From: Cryptomeria japonica
Lineage: Eukaryota; Streptophyta; Pinopsida; Cupressales; Cupressaceae
Assembly: GCF_030272615.1 (NCBI RefSeq)
Contig: NC_081406.1
Location: forward strand, 166,763,521 to 166,827,520
DNA length: 64,000 nucleotides
Reading direction: 5' to 3'
This document shows, in pieces, positions 1-9,957 of this stretch. The position numbers and the translations under genes are program-made. Under the pieces are notes generated by a model. It worked only from the letters and a program-made list of their open reading frames with translations, ran no database searches and was not told the origin of the DNA. The first letter of the stretch is position 1; each line of letters starts with the position of its first letter.

Positions 1-1422
1 CTGAGGGACAGGAGCGAACTTAAGCATTTTGGTCCTTTGTTGACGTTTGATAATCTTCAATTTGTCTTCAACGGGTTCGATTGACCTCCTTTCTTGCCTT
101 CGAACATAAAATTTGCTTGATCTTTGCCCAGATCGTACCTTATGAAGAATTTCGCTCTGGTCCCTTGGTGAGGGACAGGAGCGAATTTGACCCTCTAGGC
201 AAAAACTTCATCATTTCATTGTTTTTGATCAAGTCTGGATGCTCTATCATGCTCATTTCGTCCTTCACCATGCCTTTGATGTCTCGATTCGTCCAAACAA
301 GGTCAGGAATGGCTCAACTAAGCATTTTCGCTCTGGTCCCTTGGTGAGGGACACGAGCGATTCGCCTTGGTCCCTTGGAGAGGGACAGGAGCGCATTTCG
401 CTCTGGACCCTTGGAGAAGGACACGAGCGAAATTTGACTTTTCGCACTCTCGATCAGGACAATTTTAATGGAATATAACATTTAAGTATAAGAAATACTT
501 TAAGTTATATTCCATATATACTTTCAGGATGTTTGAGAGTGGTTTCAGACCTCCAGGAGTTATATTGCAAAATCTAGTTTTTGGAGGTTTTTTCAGTTTC
601 CAGACTTAGTCAAATTTCAAGATCAGGACATTCCAGACTTAGCCAAATTTCAGGATCAGGACCTCACTCAAGCCGGACTTGGTTATCCATGTGATCTCCC
701 CGACAGCGCTTCAAGTTATATTCATTTGATAAAATGCACCTCTTTAGACCTTTTCACATCGTCAAGACGTTAAAATCTTGCAAGGACAAAGCAAAATTGG
801 ATTTGTAGCTCCGGTCCTTCACTGAGGGACAGGAGCGATTTTTCCCCTGGAGGCATTTCTGTGCTCATGAAAATCTTCAATTTATATTCAATGGAAAGAT
901 CTCGCCTTTCTCCATCACTTCCAATTCGTAATTCATCTTGACCCTGCAGGAATAGTAAGATATTTGAAAACGAGCTCCCGTCCTTCACTGAGGGACAGGA
1001 GCGATTTTGCTCCTACAGGCCAAAATATCATGATTTTACACATTTTATCACTTCACAAGGCGAAAACAAATCATTAGAGATGCCTAGGATCAAAAATCAA
1101 AAATGTCAAAATTTGGTCAAAAATATTCAATTGGACAAAAATTCACATTTCATCTTTAAGCTCTGCATTCAAAATTCCAATTGAAAATAGACCATTCTGG
1201 CGAATTCATTTCATTCAAAATTTGCATTCTAGAAAAGGAAAATCAAAAAGCTCCCAAAACCGACTGGATTTTGGTCCGAAAAGACGATAATTAAAACCCT
1301 AAGGCTTGACCCTAAATCCAGACAACTAACAAACTAACAAAACCCTAAAAAAGCAAAGCGAAAACGAGCAAAAAACATGGGTCCCCATTTGCAATGGGGC
1401 GATGTGTGAAAACGTCACAACA
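1..1422 (-). repeat. LARD-A 3' LTR (by transcription), cut by the window edge
   Basis: Matches 7268-8689 with three differences, near 623, 903 and 1294. All are transitions; two are CG to TG. It ends in CACAACA at 1422, directly beside the internal region. The missing 2.5 kb lies left of the window. It carries hairpin-motif copies at 153, 329, 363, 399, 808 and 974, and a palindrome at 470-513. Confidence 0.9.
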
Positions 1423-2451
1423 TCTAGCGCCACCTTGAATAAATGTTGAAAAACATTTCAGAGATAAAGACTCAATCGACACCTAGAACCTCTGGAAAAT
1501 TCAACCTAGCTCATCAAGAGATTAGAAAATGCACTCAAAGTAGAAGGAGAATCTTTAACCAAATCTAGACACTTAGTCTTTGATTACCCAAGTGTGTGCA
1601 AGTGTATTTATTCCTCTCGACAAGACAACTATGACTTTCAGGTTCCCCTGTGATTAGCTACGTAGTTTATCTAAACTTCAAAAGCATCCTGGATAGAGCC
1701 TAGCTGCCAGTCAGACGTCCATAGTCCCGACGAGGTTATCGCCGCAAACTCGCGAATATTGCTCCATTGCCAGTCAGGCGTCTATAGCCCCGATGGAGTT
1801 ACTCGTATATTCCCCTTAGCCAATTTGATATTTCATTTCATTTCATTTTTTTTTTTTTTTTTTCTCTTTCATTTTCTCTTTTTTCTCATTTTTTCCTTTT
1901 GATATTGCCTTTTCTCTTCGTCAATTCCTTTGGCTCGTAAGCAGTGAAGTTTACTAGGGTTTGAGGATTGCGGTGGCGCTGAAGCCAGATTTTAGATTTT
2001 TCACCAATCACAGCTTTGCCTGAAAACCATAATGACTCGGAGTCTATTAATGTGTGAAGATATAGTAATCAACAGATGTTGGCATCAAGATACAGAAAAT
2101 GATTCCCTTCCAAGTCAAATACAGGTCCTAATCAGATGATAAAGCTGAAGAGGAACAACCTCGGATTCCAAGCACTTCATGAATAGATATCTAAGAAATG
2201 AGTCTAACATAAGATCCAGGATATTTCCAGTGTGCGGGCAACAACACAAACGCCCTTCTCACAAAATGGAGGCTCCTACTCAAGACACCTAAACTAAAGC
2301 AAACCGACCGACAGACCAACCCAAAGCAAACTAAACTAAAACGCACACCAAAGCAAACAATCAAAGAAGGCAAACAACTAAACTACCTAAGCCACACTAG
2401 ATCATGAGTCAAATGACTCAAGGCAAATCAAGAACAAGGCTCAAAAGACCT
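1423..2451 (-). other. LARD-A untranslated 3' internal region with short repeats
   Basis: No coding sequence is recognisable. A 36-bp segment is repeated (1705-1740 and 1768-1803; shared words CCAGTCAG and CGTC). A pyrimidine-rich tract on the plus strand at about 1831-1900 is a long purine tract on the transcribed strand. It is some 400 bp from the LTR, so it is not the normal 3' polypurine tract. The sequence abutting the LTR reads AAGGTGGCGCTAGA on the minus strand; this would be the functional priming tract, though it is only weakly purine-rich. Confidence 0.5.
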
Positions 2452-3720
2452 CTAACCTAAAAACACGAAAAGAAAACCTACTCTAAACCTATATACAAGA
2501 GTCCTAGACTCGACACGACTCAAAGAAGCAAAATATATACATGACTTTACATGATTTCTCAGGTTGTGCAACAGGAGCATGGCAAACGTGATGGTTCTCA
2601 ATCGGGCAAATTCATCCTTAAACACAAAAAGGCAAACTCTCACCATGCATCTCTCATACTCAAGCAAGTTTTCACTCAAAATGATCAACTGAGGTAATTC
2701 GTTAGGACCATGATCAATCCAAATGCAAGTTGTTTTCCCAAAATCCCCATAATCAAAATCATAACAACTTTCAAAGCTAGGATTAAGGAAAGAGACAACC
2801 TGGCATATTTCAGGCTCAGACGGCACTGTATTGTCGGAAGCAAAGTCACTAATTACTTCAGGAGGTCGCCATTGATGATGAATCATTCCACGAGCATCCA
2901 CAACATGTTGATCTTGATTAGGAAGTTCCTCTTGAAACAAGCTCAGCGCCCCTTCGAATAGTTCAAGATTCTCTGTTTTCACTGAGATATCTTGCATAAA
3001 CCAAGCATCCTCATGAAATATTGTAAGCATATCTTCAAAAATGAGGGTCTCCTTGATAGATTGAGCTTCAAACATCTCCTCTAGTTGTTCAAATGTAATC
3101 TTAGGCGACCTTTCTTCTTCAAGTTTAGTCTCAGGAGGTCGGAGCTGATGATGAATCATATCACTCACAATAACTTGCTTATCTAGAAAAAAATTTGGCA
3201 ATGATTCCATTTGTGTTTCCTCTATAAGATCCTTCAATCCTTCCTCAAATAGCATAATGGTGATAACATCTTCAAGCGCCCCTTTGAATTGTTCTTCATA
3301 CCTGGGCTCACTTATGATGTCAACTTGATTGTCTTCTTCAATGAGGCCATTTGAAACCTCCTGCAATTCAATCTCAAGGATCTCCTCTTGTAGCATAAGT
3401 GAGAATTCTTCAAGGAATGAGTCGTCCTCTTCTTTAATTGCTTGTTCAACTCCTAGATCTTCCTTTGCTATTGCTTGAGTATTTTCAATTGCTTCTTCAA
3501 CTTTTGTCTCATGGTATTCCTTTTCAAGTGCAAGGCATGGCGAGCTATCCATTGTAATACATTGATCATCAGGTGCACTAGTATCGTCAACATACAATTG
3601 ATCCTTCTTACATTCAGATGCTGGAGCAATGTCCTGTTCATAGGTTCTCCTGAATTCGGCTGCGAGATGTGCACCCCAAGATTTGTTCATAATGCATTCT
3701 TCCTCGGACAAAGTTGGCAT
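2452..3720 (-). CDS. Acidic LARD-A protein of unknown function, downstream part
   Basis: Open for 422 codons from an ATG at 3720. It is very rich in Glu and Asp. I do not recognise the family: there is no zinc knuckle, protease DSG/DTG or RT YxDD motif. It contains an internal duplication: F(K/E)GAL followed later by MIHHQ(L/W)RPPE occurs twice, at about residues 140-200 and 255-290. The final 60 residues are much more hydrophobic and basic than the rest. It lies in the same frame as the 143-codon ORF just upstream, separated by one TAG and two sense codons, so the two probably formed one product of about 568 residues. It could be a captured host sequence or an accessory ORF of this element family. 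That it is real coding sequence is inferred from its length, composition and internal repeat. Confidence 0.55.
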   Translation of the reverse strand: MPTLSEEECIMNKSWGAHLAAEFRRTYEQDIAPASECKKDQLYVDDTSAPDDQCITMDSSPCLALEKEYHETKVEEAIENTQAIAKEDLGVEQAIKEEDDSFLEEFSLMLQEEILEIELQEVSNGLIEEDNQVDIISEPRYEEQFKGALEDVITIMLFEEGLKDLIEETQMESLPNFFLDKQVIVSDMIHHQLRPPETKLEEERSPKITFEQLEEMFEAQSIKETLIFEDMLTIFHEDAWFMQDISVKTENLELFEGALSLFQEELPNQDQHVVDARGMIHHQWRPPEVISDFASDNTVPSEPEICQVVSFLNPSFESCYDFDYGDFGKTTCIWIDHGPNELPQLIILSENLLEYERCMVRVCLFVFKDEFARLRTITFAMLLLHNLRNHVKSCIYFASLSRVESRTLVYRFRVGFLFVFLG

Positions 3721-3726
3721 TCCAAA

Positions 3727-4158
3727 CTAGTTTCTGACTTGATTGATAGCCATTTCACATACTGAGCAAGTAAATTCAGAGTGAGGTGAGTTGTGAATTC
3801 TACACCACAATGGTAGCAATATGTTTTCAAGACGCATTTCACCATCCACAATGAGCTGACTCTCGATCATCCACATGAAGCTTAGAAGAGGATCTTTGCT
3901 CTCTGGGACACTGAAGTTCCCTTCTTCTGTTTCTGGCCTAGGGACATCCCAAAAGAAGATTTTTCCCTGTGCTGCCGATTCCATCCTTGATAAGTACTTC
4001 AAGCAATGCATCTCATCATGTTCCTCTGTCTCATGAACTCGACACTGCCCTGGTCTTGCAAACTCGGACAATCTGCGTGGATAAAGTTGTGTATCTAACC
4101 TCCACCAAAGTTCAGGAAAATCAACTTGTTGCTCTTCGTGAAACTGTTGTCGCTCCAT
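3727..4158 (-). CDS. LARD-A upstream ORF, in frame with the 422-codon ORF
   Basis: An ORF of 143 codons starts at an ATG at 4158, after a leader of about 600 bases downstream of the primer-binding site. The protein has Trp-rich stretches (PELWWRLDTQ, SFMWMIESQ) and a Cys-containing C-terminal segment (CRIHNSPHSEFTCSVCE). The last resembles a small zinc site but does not match the gag CX2CX4HX4C form. The stop is TAG; reading continues in frame through two codons to the ATG at 3720. A CAG-to-TAG mutation or a leaky stop would both explain this. The family is not recognised. Confidence 0.5.
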   Translation of the reverse strand: MERQQFHEEQQVDFPELWWRLDTQLYPRRLSEFARPGQCRVHETEEHDEMHCLKYLSRMESAAQGKIFFWDVPRPETEEGNFSVPESKDPLLSFMWMIESQLIVDGEMRLENILLPLWCRIHNSPHSEFTCSVCEMAINQVRN

Positions 4159-4440
4159 TGAGAAATCTTTCTTTTTTGATTTTTTTTTGATTTTTTAATT
4201 TTTTTGGATTTTCTATTTTTCACTTTTTTTGGATTTTCTATTTTTCACTTTTTTTGGATTTTCTGGAATAAGAGAGATCTTGAATATCTCGGATTCAACT
4301 TGAACATTCAACTGGTTCCAGCTTGATTCCTTCTTGCGTAAGTCCAACTGACGATCCAGCAGTCACCTTCCTTCGAGTGTTTGAGAAAAAGCTTTCCACT
4401 GATCTTCCTTGGATTCAAGAGTTCGTGTTCGCTGTCAGGC
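4159..4440 (-). repeat. LARD-A leader with T-rich 25-bp tandem repeats
   Basis: At about 4198-4262 a 25-bp unit (a run of seven T followed by GGATTTTCTATTTTTCAC on the plus strand) occurs about 2.6 times. It lies just upstream of the 143-codon ORF in the transcribed direction. The rest of the stretch has no recognisable feature. Confidence 0.6.
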
Positions 4441-4775
4441 ACTCCTAATTCAATTCTGTCGAGCGTGGACGAGGGTAAAAGGCTCTTGAAAATTTCTTCA
4501 AATGCTATGTGACTTGACAGGATCGAACTTTCAAATGCTCAGCCCTCCTTCTAGCGCCAATTCTGTTCTGTCGAGCGTGGAGGAGGAGCAAAAGGTTCTT
4601 GACAAGATCGGACTTTCAAATGCTCAGGCCCTCCTTCTAGCGCCAATTCTGTTGTGCGCGAGAGGAGGGTGAAAAGGTCCTTAAGATTGCTCCTTGTAAA
4701 TTATGGATTGATAGAATCTGGATTTTCAGGTGTTAGGCATTCATCGCGATCAAGCCCTCCTTCTAGCGCCAATTC
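4441..4775 (-). repeat. Tandem repeats carrying three copies of the LARD-A primer-binding site
   Basis: The segment CCCTCCTTCTAGCGCCAATT occurs at about 4543, 4630 and 4756, each beginning a degenerate 87-125 bp unit that contains GAGCGTGGA or a related word. The copy nearest the LTR is the functional primer site; the other two are copies lying 3' of it in the element. Confidence 0.75.
4754..4771 (-). promoter_or_regulatory. LARD-A primer-binding site
   Basis: On the minus strand the LTR ends at 4776, and four bases later TGGCGCTAGAAGGAGGGC begins. A TGG start right after an LTR is how a tRNA 3' CCA primes minus-strand DNA synthesis. I could not identify the tRNA with confidence. Confidence 0.75.
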
Positions 4776-5633
4776 TGTTGACGTGTATTTTGTACACAAT
4801 CATACACAGAATAAAATACCTAAGGGTATCTTATCCTCTCTTGAATAAAGTCGCTAACTGCTGAAGATTCGCATGAAGGATCAGTTAGGATGACTTCAAG
4901 GTTCCTTTTGGTAGGGTCTCTACATGTGGATAAGCTCGCCGTGGTATGATGTGATTTGCTGGGATCACAAGGGGACTTACATATGATGATTGAAATTCCG
5001 ATCTGCTTTGCTGGACACAGGCTCTTACTAACTTAGATTTGGAAAAAAGAATGAAAAAAGGATAAGGGCGAAGAGAGGATCTAATCCTAATACTAAGAAT
5101 GTAGGAGCAATGACTTGATTTTTTGATGAAACTCTAACTAGGTCTTGTTTTGACATCAATGGAACATCTACACAAGACTAGTGCGATCTTCTAAGGGAAT
5201 CTTTATGATGTTCAAATCATCACCGCAGGCATAGATACCATCCAAGTTGATGCATATCAATGAAGAGGCAACAAATTGAAATTGAGCTTAGGCTGAATGA
5301 TCCAGTTGACTACGCAAGGCAAGTCTGCAATCAACAAACTGCTAGTAGTATGGATGTACGAATTCCACCATTAATCAATCACATTTCCTCCATTCATCTA
5401 ATCATCTACCATCTAAGATTGAAGACTCAACAAGAAACCATGCAAATTGCAAGAAAAACGACATATTTCACCATTACTTCAATGAAAATGGAGTTTGTTT
5501 ACAATCAATGGCAACAATTTCTTGCCTTGTCCTCCTATTCTACTCTCTAACTACTAACTACTTTCAACTATTTCTAACTATCTCTCTCTAATTCTCTCTA
5601 ATTCTAATTCTTTTACAATTGAAATGTCTGGGC

Positions 5634-5640
5634 TTATATA
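5634..5640 (-). promoter_or_regulatory. TATA box in LARD-A LTR
   Basis: The minus strand reads GGGCACTATATAAGCCC. The related LTR at 27788-30062 has CTATAAAAGG at the equivalent place (28651-28660), so the box is conserved. Transcription would start about 30 bp further along the minus strand. Confidence 0.55.
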
Positions 5641-6753
5641 GTGCCCACAATACAATTTGATGGCTTAGATCAATTCAAGATCAGTGGCCAAGATTCAACA
5701 ATGAAAACCCTAATTAGGGTTTGTTACAACCATTACATAACATTTAATGCTTGACCAATGACAAAATTGTATTGCTTGGACACATGTCCCTTCTAGAAAA
5801 ATCGACCAATGGATAGCCGGGGTAGGTACATCGGAGTTTGTGCCACCCTCCATGAGTTAAGTACATTGAATCTGGACATGCTGAGGTGGACCTCACTGAT
5901 TGGAGAAATGGTGACTAAGACGCCACCTCATCTGACACTTGTAACTTGGTAGATATTCATCTTGATGTTGTTGAGAAACTTGCTTTAATTAATTCATCTG
6001 GATCTATTTTGCTTCTTCAACGAGCCCTTTGTTCTAACTCCTTGTGTCCTTGATGTGTAAGATGATGATGTACCTTGCCTTGGAACGTTGGATTGCCCTT
6101 GATGACGTTAGTCCAAAGAAGGTCGTCCTTGCCAATGCTAGACTAGATGAGGTCGCCCCTGTCCTTGCTTGATCGTCCTGGCGAAGACTGTCCTTGATCC
6201 GGCTTGATTTTTCTTGATGAGATCTCTATTTGATGCCTACACAACATTTCAAAATTAGTACCATGATTTTGCAATACATAACATAAATTAGAGAGCAAAT
6301 TTTAGGAAACTTAATGATAAGTCCTTTATTAATCATTTCCTAAAAAACGATTGAGCTAAGAAAAAACAAAATTTCAAAATTAAGGCAATGACAATCAAAA
6401 TTCGAAATTAAAACAAGAGATCTTGCCATACCTTACTTGAGAGCTTAACTCTAAAATGCAAAATGAATAAAATCGCCTAGGCAAAATTGAAATTCGATAG
6501 TCTTGATGTGATCTTCAAAAGAACGTTCCTCATATCAGCTTCGCCACCCTTCAAGTCTTGGACGTGATCTCTAATGCCTTGGCAAATTCGCTCAAATAGA
6601 TCTTCAAGTATCGCACCACCCTTTGATAGACTAGCGCCACCTTGGATGGAATTCGCACCACACATGAAATACTTCGCACTATCTTCGCTTCTCCTCAAGA
6701 TCGCATGTAGAGGGTTAAAAATGATTATGTGAAAATGATTGTTTTTCACCCTC

Positions 6754-6761
6754 CATATATA
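6754..6761 (-). promoter_or_regulatory. Second TATA-like box in LARD-A LTR
   Basis: The minus strand reads GCTATATATGG. A counterpart (CATATAAAGGG on the minus strand) is present near 29711 in the related LTR. Which of the two boxes is used cannot be told from sequence. Confidence 0.4.
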
Positions 6762-7086
6762 GCGCTTGCATTGCATTCATCCCTTAGGCCGACTTGAGGA
6801 TATAAAACAATTTTTTAAATGATTTTTAAATGATTTAGCAAGGCCGACCTCCAAGTATAGCGCTTCAATTCGATTTTTTCTATTAATTAATTAATTAATT
6901 AAATGCCTTTCGTTTTTTAATTTGTAAATTTCGATTTTTAATAAAGGCAAAATAATTAATAAATGTCAAACGCCATATTAAATGCTAATTAAATTAGATT
7001 TTCAATTTTATCGAACTTAGCATTTAAGGAAATTTGAATTGTTTATTTGGCGCCAAAACTATGAAAACAAAGGGGACGTACCTCAT

Positions 7087-8270
7087 CGCTCTGGTCCCTT
7101 GGAGAGGGACAGGAGCGATTTTGCTCTTGTGGGCCTCATTTCACTTCATCACCTTCGAAAATTATATTCAACGGATTCGCAATGCCTCCTTTCATTCATT
7201 CATGCCTTGAGATCGGTTGAAATTTGGCGAGAAAATCATCTACAACAAAAATCGCTCTGGTCCCTTCCTGAGGGACAGGAGCGAACTTAAGCATTTTGGT
7301 CCTTTGTTGACGTTTGATAATCTTCAATTTGTCTTCAACGGGTTCGATTGACCTCCTTTCTTGCCTTCGAACATAAAATTTGCTTGATCTTTGCCCAGAT
7401 CGTACCTTATGAAGAATTTCGCTCTGGTCCCTTGGTGAGGGACAGGAGCGAATTTGACCCTCTAGGCAAAAACTTCATCATTTCATTGTTTTTGATCAAG
7501 TCTGGATGCTCTATCATGCTCATTTCGTCCTTCACCATGCCTTTGATGTCTCGATTCGTCCAAACAAGGTCAGGAATGGCTCAACTAAGCATTTTCGCTC
7601 TGGTCCCTTGGTGAGGGACACGAGCGATTCGCCTTGGTCCCTTGGAGAGGGACAGGAGCGCATTTCGCTCTGGACCCTTGGAGAAGGACACGAGCGAAAT
7701 TTGACTTTTCGCACTCTCGATCAGGACAATTTTAATGGAATATAACATTTAAGTATAAGAAATACTTTAAGTTATATTCCATATATACTTTCAGGATGTT
7801 TGAGAGTGGTTTCAGACCTCCAGGAGTTATATTGCAAAATCTAGTTTTTGGAGGTTTTTTCAGTTTCCAGACTTAGTCAAATTTCAGGATCAGGACATTC
7901 CAGACTTAGCCAAATTTCAGGATCAGGACCTCACTCAAGCCGGACTTGGTTATCCATGTGATCTCCCCGACAGCGCTTCAAGTTATATTCATTTGATAAA
8001 ATGCACCTCTTTAGACCTTTTCACATCGTCAAGACGTTAAAATCTTGCAAGGACAAAGCAAAATTGGATTTGTAGCTCCGGTCCTTCACTGAGGGACAGG
8101 AGCGATTTTTCCCCTGGAGGCATTTCTGTGCTCATGAAAATCTTCAATTTATATTCAATGGAAAGATCTTGCCTTTCTCCATCACTTCCAATTCGTAATT
8201 CATCTTGACCCTGCAGGAATAGTAAGATATTTGAAAACGAGCTCCCGTCCTTCACTGAGGGACAGGAGCG
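7087..8270. repeat. Array of eight short hairpin motifs in the LARD-A LTR
   Basis: A motif of about 31 bp with nested inverted arms (CGCTC...GAGCG outside, GTCCCT...AGGGAC inside) starts at 7087, 7253, 7420, 7596, 7630, 7666, 8075 and 8241. Six of these recur in the truncated LTR at the left of the window. Spacing is 166, 167 and 176 bp at the left and 166 bp for the last pair; the three middle copies are only 34-36 bp apart. The DNA between copies is a degenerate repeat too (shared words TTCAACGG and CCTCCTTTC), but the arms are the best-conserved part. Confidence 0.85.
7737..7780. repeat. AT-rich palindrome in LARD-A LTR (also at 470-513)
   Basis: The arms are GGAATATAAC and its near-complement TTATATTCC, with inner arms AAGTAT and ATACTT. 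The same palindrome, with better arms, is at 17071-17130 in the solo LTR, next to the same flanking words (CCACTCTCAAACATCCTGA in that orientation). Confidence 0.8.
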
Positions 8271-8689
8271 ATTTTGCTCCTACAGGCCAAAATATCATGA
8301 TTTTACACATTTTATCACTTCACAAGGCGAAAACAAATCATTAGAGATGCCTAGGATCAAAAATCAAAAATGTCAAAATTTGGTCAAAAATATTCAATTG
8401 GACAAAAATTCACATTTCATCTTTAAGCTCTGCATTCAAAATTCCAATTGAAAATAGACCATTCTGGCGAATTCATTTCATTCAAAATTTGCATTCTAGA
8501 AAAGGAAAATCAAAAAGCTCCCAAAACCGACTGGATTTTGGTCCGAAAAGATGATAATTAAAACCCTAAGGCTTGACCCTAAATCCAGACAACTAACAAA
8601 CTAACAAAACCCTAAAAAAGCAAAGCGAAAACGAGCAAAAAACATGGGTCCCCATTTGCAATGGGGCGATGTGTGAAAACGTCACAACA

Positions 8690-9123
8690 GGTACCAAGTG
8701 TGCCGAGGCTAGTTTCGAGGGTGTAAATTTCACCCTCGTACTCTTCCATTGCGCCCGCAATCCTCCCTGTTGCTCCTCCTCTTCATCTTCTTCCTGCTGC
8801 CATGACTCTGTTTCCTCTTCCTCCTCTACAGCGGTGTGCCCTGACAGGTGGAACCCTTCATCCCCACTTTCTTGTTCTTCTATTTCTTCCACCTCCTCCG
8901 AATCCTCTGCGCTGCTAACCTCTTCAATCTCTACAGATGTGTCTAGTTTCCTCCTCTTCCGTGTGGGTTGCGCTTTGTCGCCAAGGATGTCCATGTGAAT
9001 GTAGTAGTACATGGTGGGTTTATTTGGTTCAACCCGTCCGCGAGGTTCAAAGGTTCCCCACATTTCTGGTGGTACTTGCACGCGTATGGCATCCATGAAT
9101 AGGCTAATAGCATGATGGCACAT
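8690..9123 (-). pseudogene. Acidic open stretch at the LARD-A junction in Gypsy1
   Basis: Open from an apparent ATG at 9123 and running through the LARD-A boundary, so its current C-terminus is LTR sequence. It encodes a basic patch (RKRRK) followed by a long Glu/Asp/Ser tract (EEVEEIEEQESGDEG). There is no match to a retroelement domain that I can name. It lies where pol should continue, which suggests replacement of the catalytic region. Function unknown. Confidence 0.3.
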
Positions 9124-9179
9124 GTATAATGTCTTTTATTCCAACTTGAAAAAAACATGAATTCGTTCTGCCAGAAGTT

Positions 9180-9770
9180 GTCCTTCCGACTTGGTACCAG
9201 TGATTGTCGTACCAGTACCTAAACCTGTCGTACTAGCACCAATTACCTATACGGCGACCTCAATTTTCCCTAGTGCGGCCTCCTCTGCCATTGTCTGGTT
9301 TGCCATACTGGTACGGACCATTGGACCGACTGCTGCCTCTACACCGTACGGATTAACTCGTGCACTTCCGCTCCCTGGTCGTACGACCTCTTCAACCTGT
9401 GCCAACTCTTCACTCAGCTTCACATGGATGGCACAAATCTCTGCATAGATACCCTCAAACTTTTCATACAACCGCTCCTTGCATGTACAAACACCGCGAA
9501 GGAGGGGATTGTACGGATCCTGCACGTACAGTTTGTTTGTTTTCTGACCATACAGTCTTTCTCCTTTATCCGTTGCTAGTCGTACAAGATCGTATGACTT
9601 AGTTTCTTGTGGGTGCAATGTTCCGCCATACGGTATTCCTCCTCTTGCAGGTCGTACACCATACGAGCTATGCCAGTCTCCCCTCTTTGCCAACCGTACG
9701 CCATACAGATAACTCAAACACTCCCTCGATTGGCGTACGTCGTACGAGTGATCTAGTACGGGGTTCCAAT
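9180..9770. repeat. Segment dense in GTACG/CATACG words inside Gypsy1
   Basis: About 25 occurrences of GTAC, ATACG or CGTAC are packed in some 590 bp, often as mirrored pairs 8-14 bp apart (such as CGTACACCATACG and CGTACGCCATACAG). The flanking gag and protease DNA is not enriched. On the minus strand it reads as repeated YGVR/SYDV peptides. It may be a degenerate minisatellite that replaced RT. Confidence 0.5.
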
Positions 9771-9948
9771 CATCCCCTACGAGTATCACCTGCGGGTCCT
9801 CGTCCTTGCCTAGATTGATTTTTTTCACATCCCTTTCCTTGTACTTGATGGGTTTATCCCGTTCAAACTGGTGGTTTGGCGTGTCGTCCATCCGTGCCAT
9901 TCCCTCTTGGTATCTACCGCACTTTGGGGAAAAGGATTGTTCTTCCAT
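9247..9948 (-). pseudogene. Gypsy1 pol N-terminal fragment joined to unrelated sequence
   Basis: The first 60 or so residues include VKKINLGKDEDPQVILVGDDW, which I read as the Gypsy linker between protease and reverse transcriptase. Directly after GDDWNPVL the expected RT start is absent and repeated YGVR-type peptides follow. No YxDD, RNase H or integrase motif is present downstream. This marks a deletion or replacement of the pol core, so Gypsy1 could not have been autonomous in this form. The open frame through the repeat tract may be chance. Confidence 0.55.
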
Positions 9949-9957
9949 CCCGCCGCT

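Larger units (their letters stand above)
1..8689 (-). mobile_element. LARD-A, a large non-autonomous LTR retrotransposon (left end outside the window)
   Basis: Positions 1-1422 repeat 7268-8689 almost exactly, and the repeat ends at the same base pair at both places, so these are two LTRs around a 3.35-kb internal region (1423-4775). The complete LTR is 4776-8689 (3914 bp) and begins TGTTG and ends CAACA. Orientation is minus: reading that strand, the complete LTR is followed by a TGGCGC-type primer-binding site, and the only long internal ORFs are on the minus strand. No gag, protease, reverse transcriptase or integrase motif is visible, so mobility would need proteins from another element. 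Only three substitutions separate the LTRs over 1422 bp, so insertion is recent. It lies inside a Gypsy element; GGTAC at 8690-8694 is the expected right target duplication, but the left copy is outside the window. Confidence 0.88.
4776..8689 (-). repeat. LARD-A 5' LTR (complete, 3914 bp)
   Basis: It runs from TGTTGACGTG to CACAACA (plus-strand reading). It contains no protein of its own. On the minus strand it shows a U3 with hairpin arrays (7087-8270), a palindrome (7737-7780), TATA-like boxes and a U5 ending ACACGTCAACA. The U5 end matches those of three other LTRs in this window, at 19380, 24741 and (inverted) 27788. Confidence 0.88.

Noticed and set aside
81-478. Overlapping short ORFs in the LTR, repeated at 7348-7745
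   Set aside because: They start at TTG or run through the hairpin array, overlap each other in different frames and on both strands, and are present only because the LTR is duplicated.
6477-6776. 99-codon minus-strand ORF in the LARD-A LTR
   Set aside because: Its ATG lies upstream of the TATA box it would need, and it has no recognisable domain.
7087-8270. Hairpin motifs as transcription terminators
   Set aside because: No U-tract follows the hairpins and the genome is eukaryotic.
8669-8998. Ser/Cys-rich plus-strand ORF
   Set aside because: It is the antisense of the acidic Glu-rich minus-strand stretch; low-complexity shadow.
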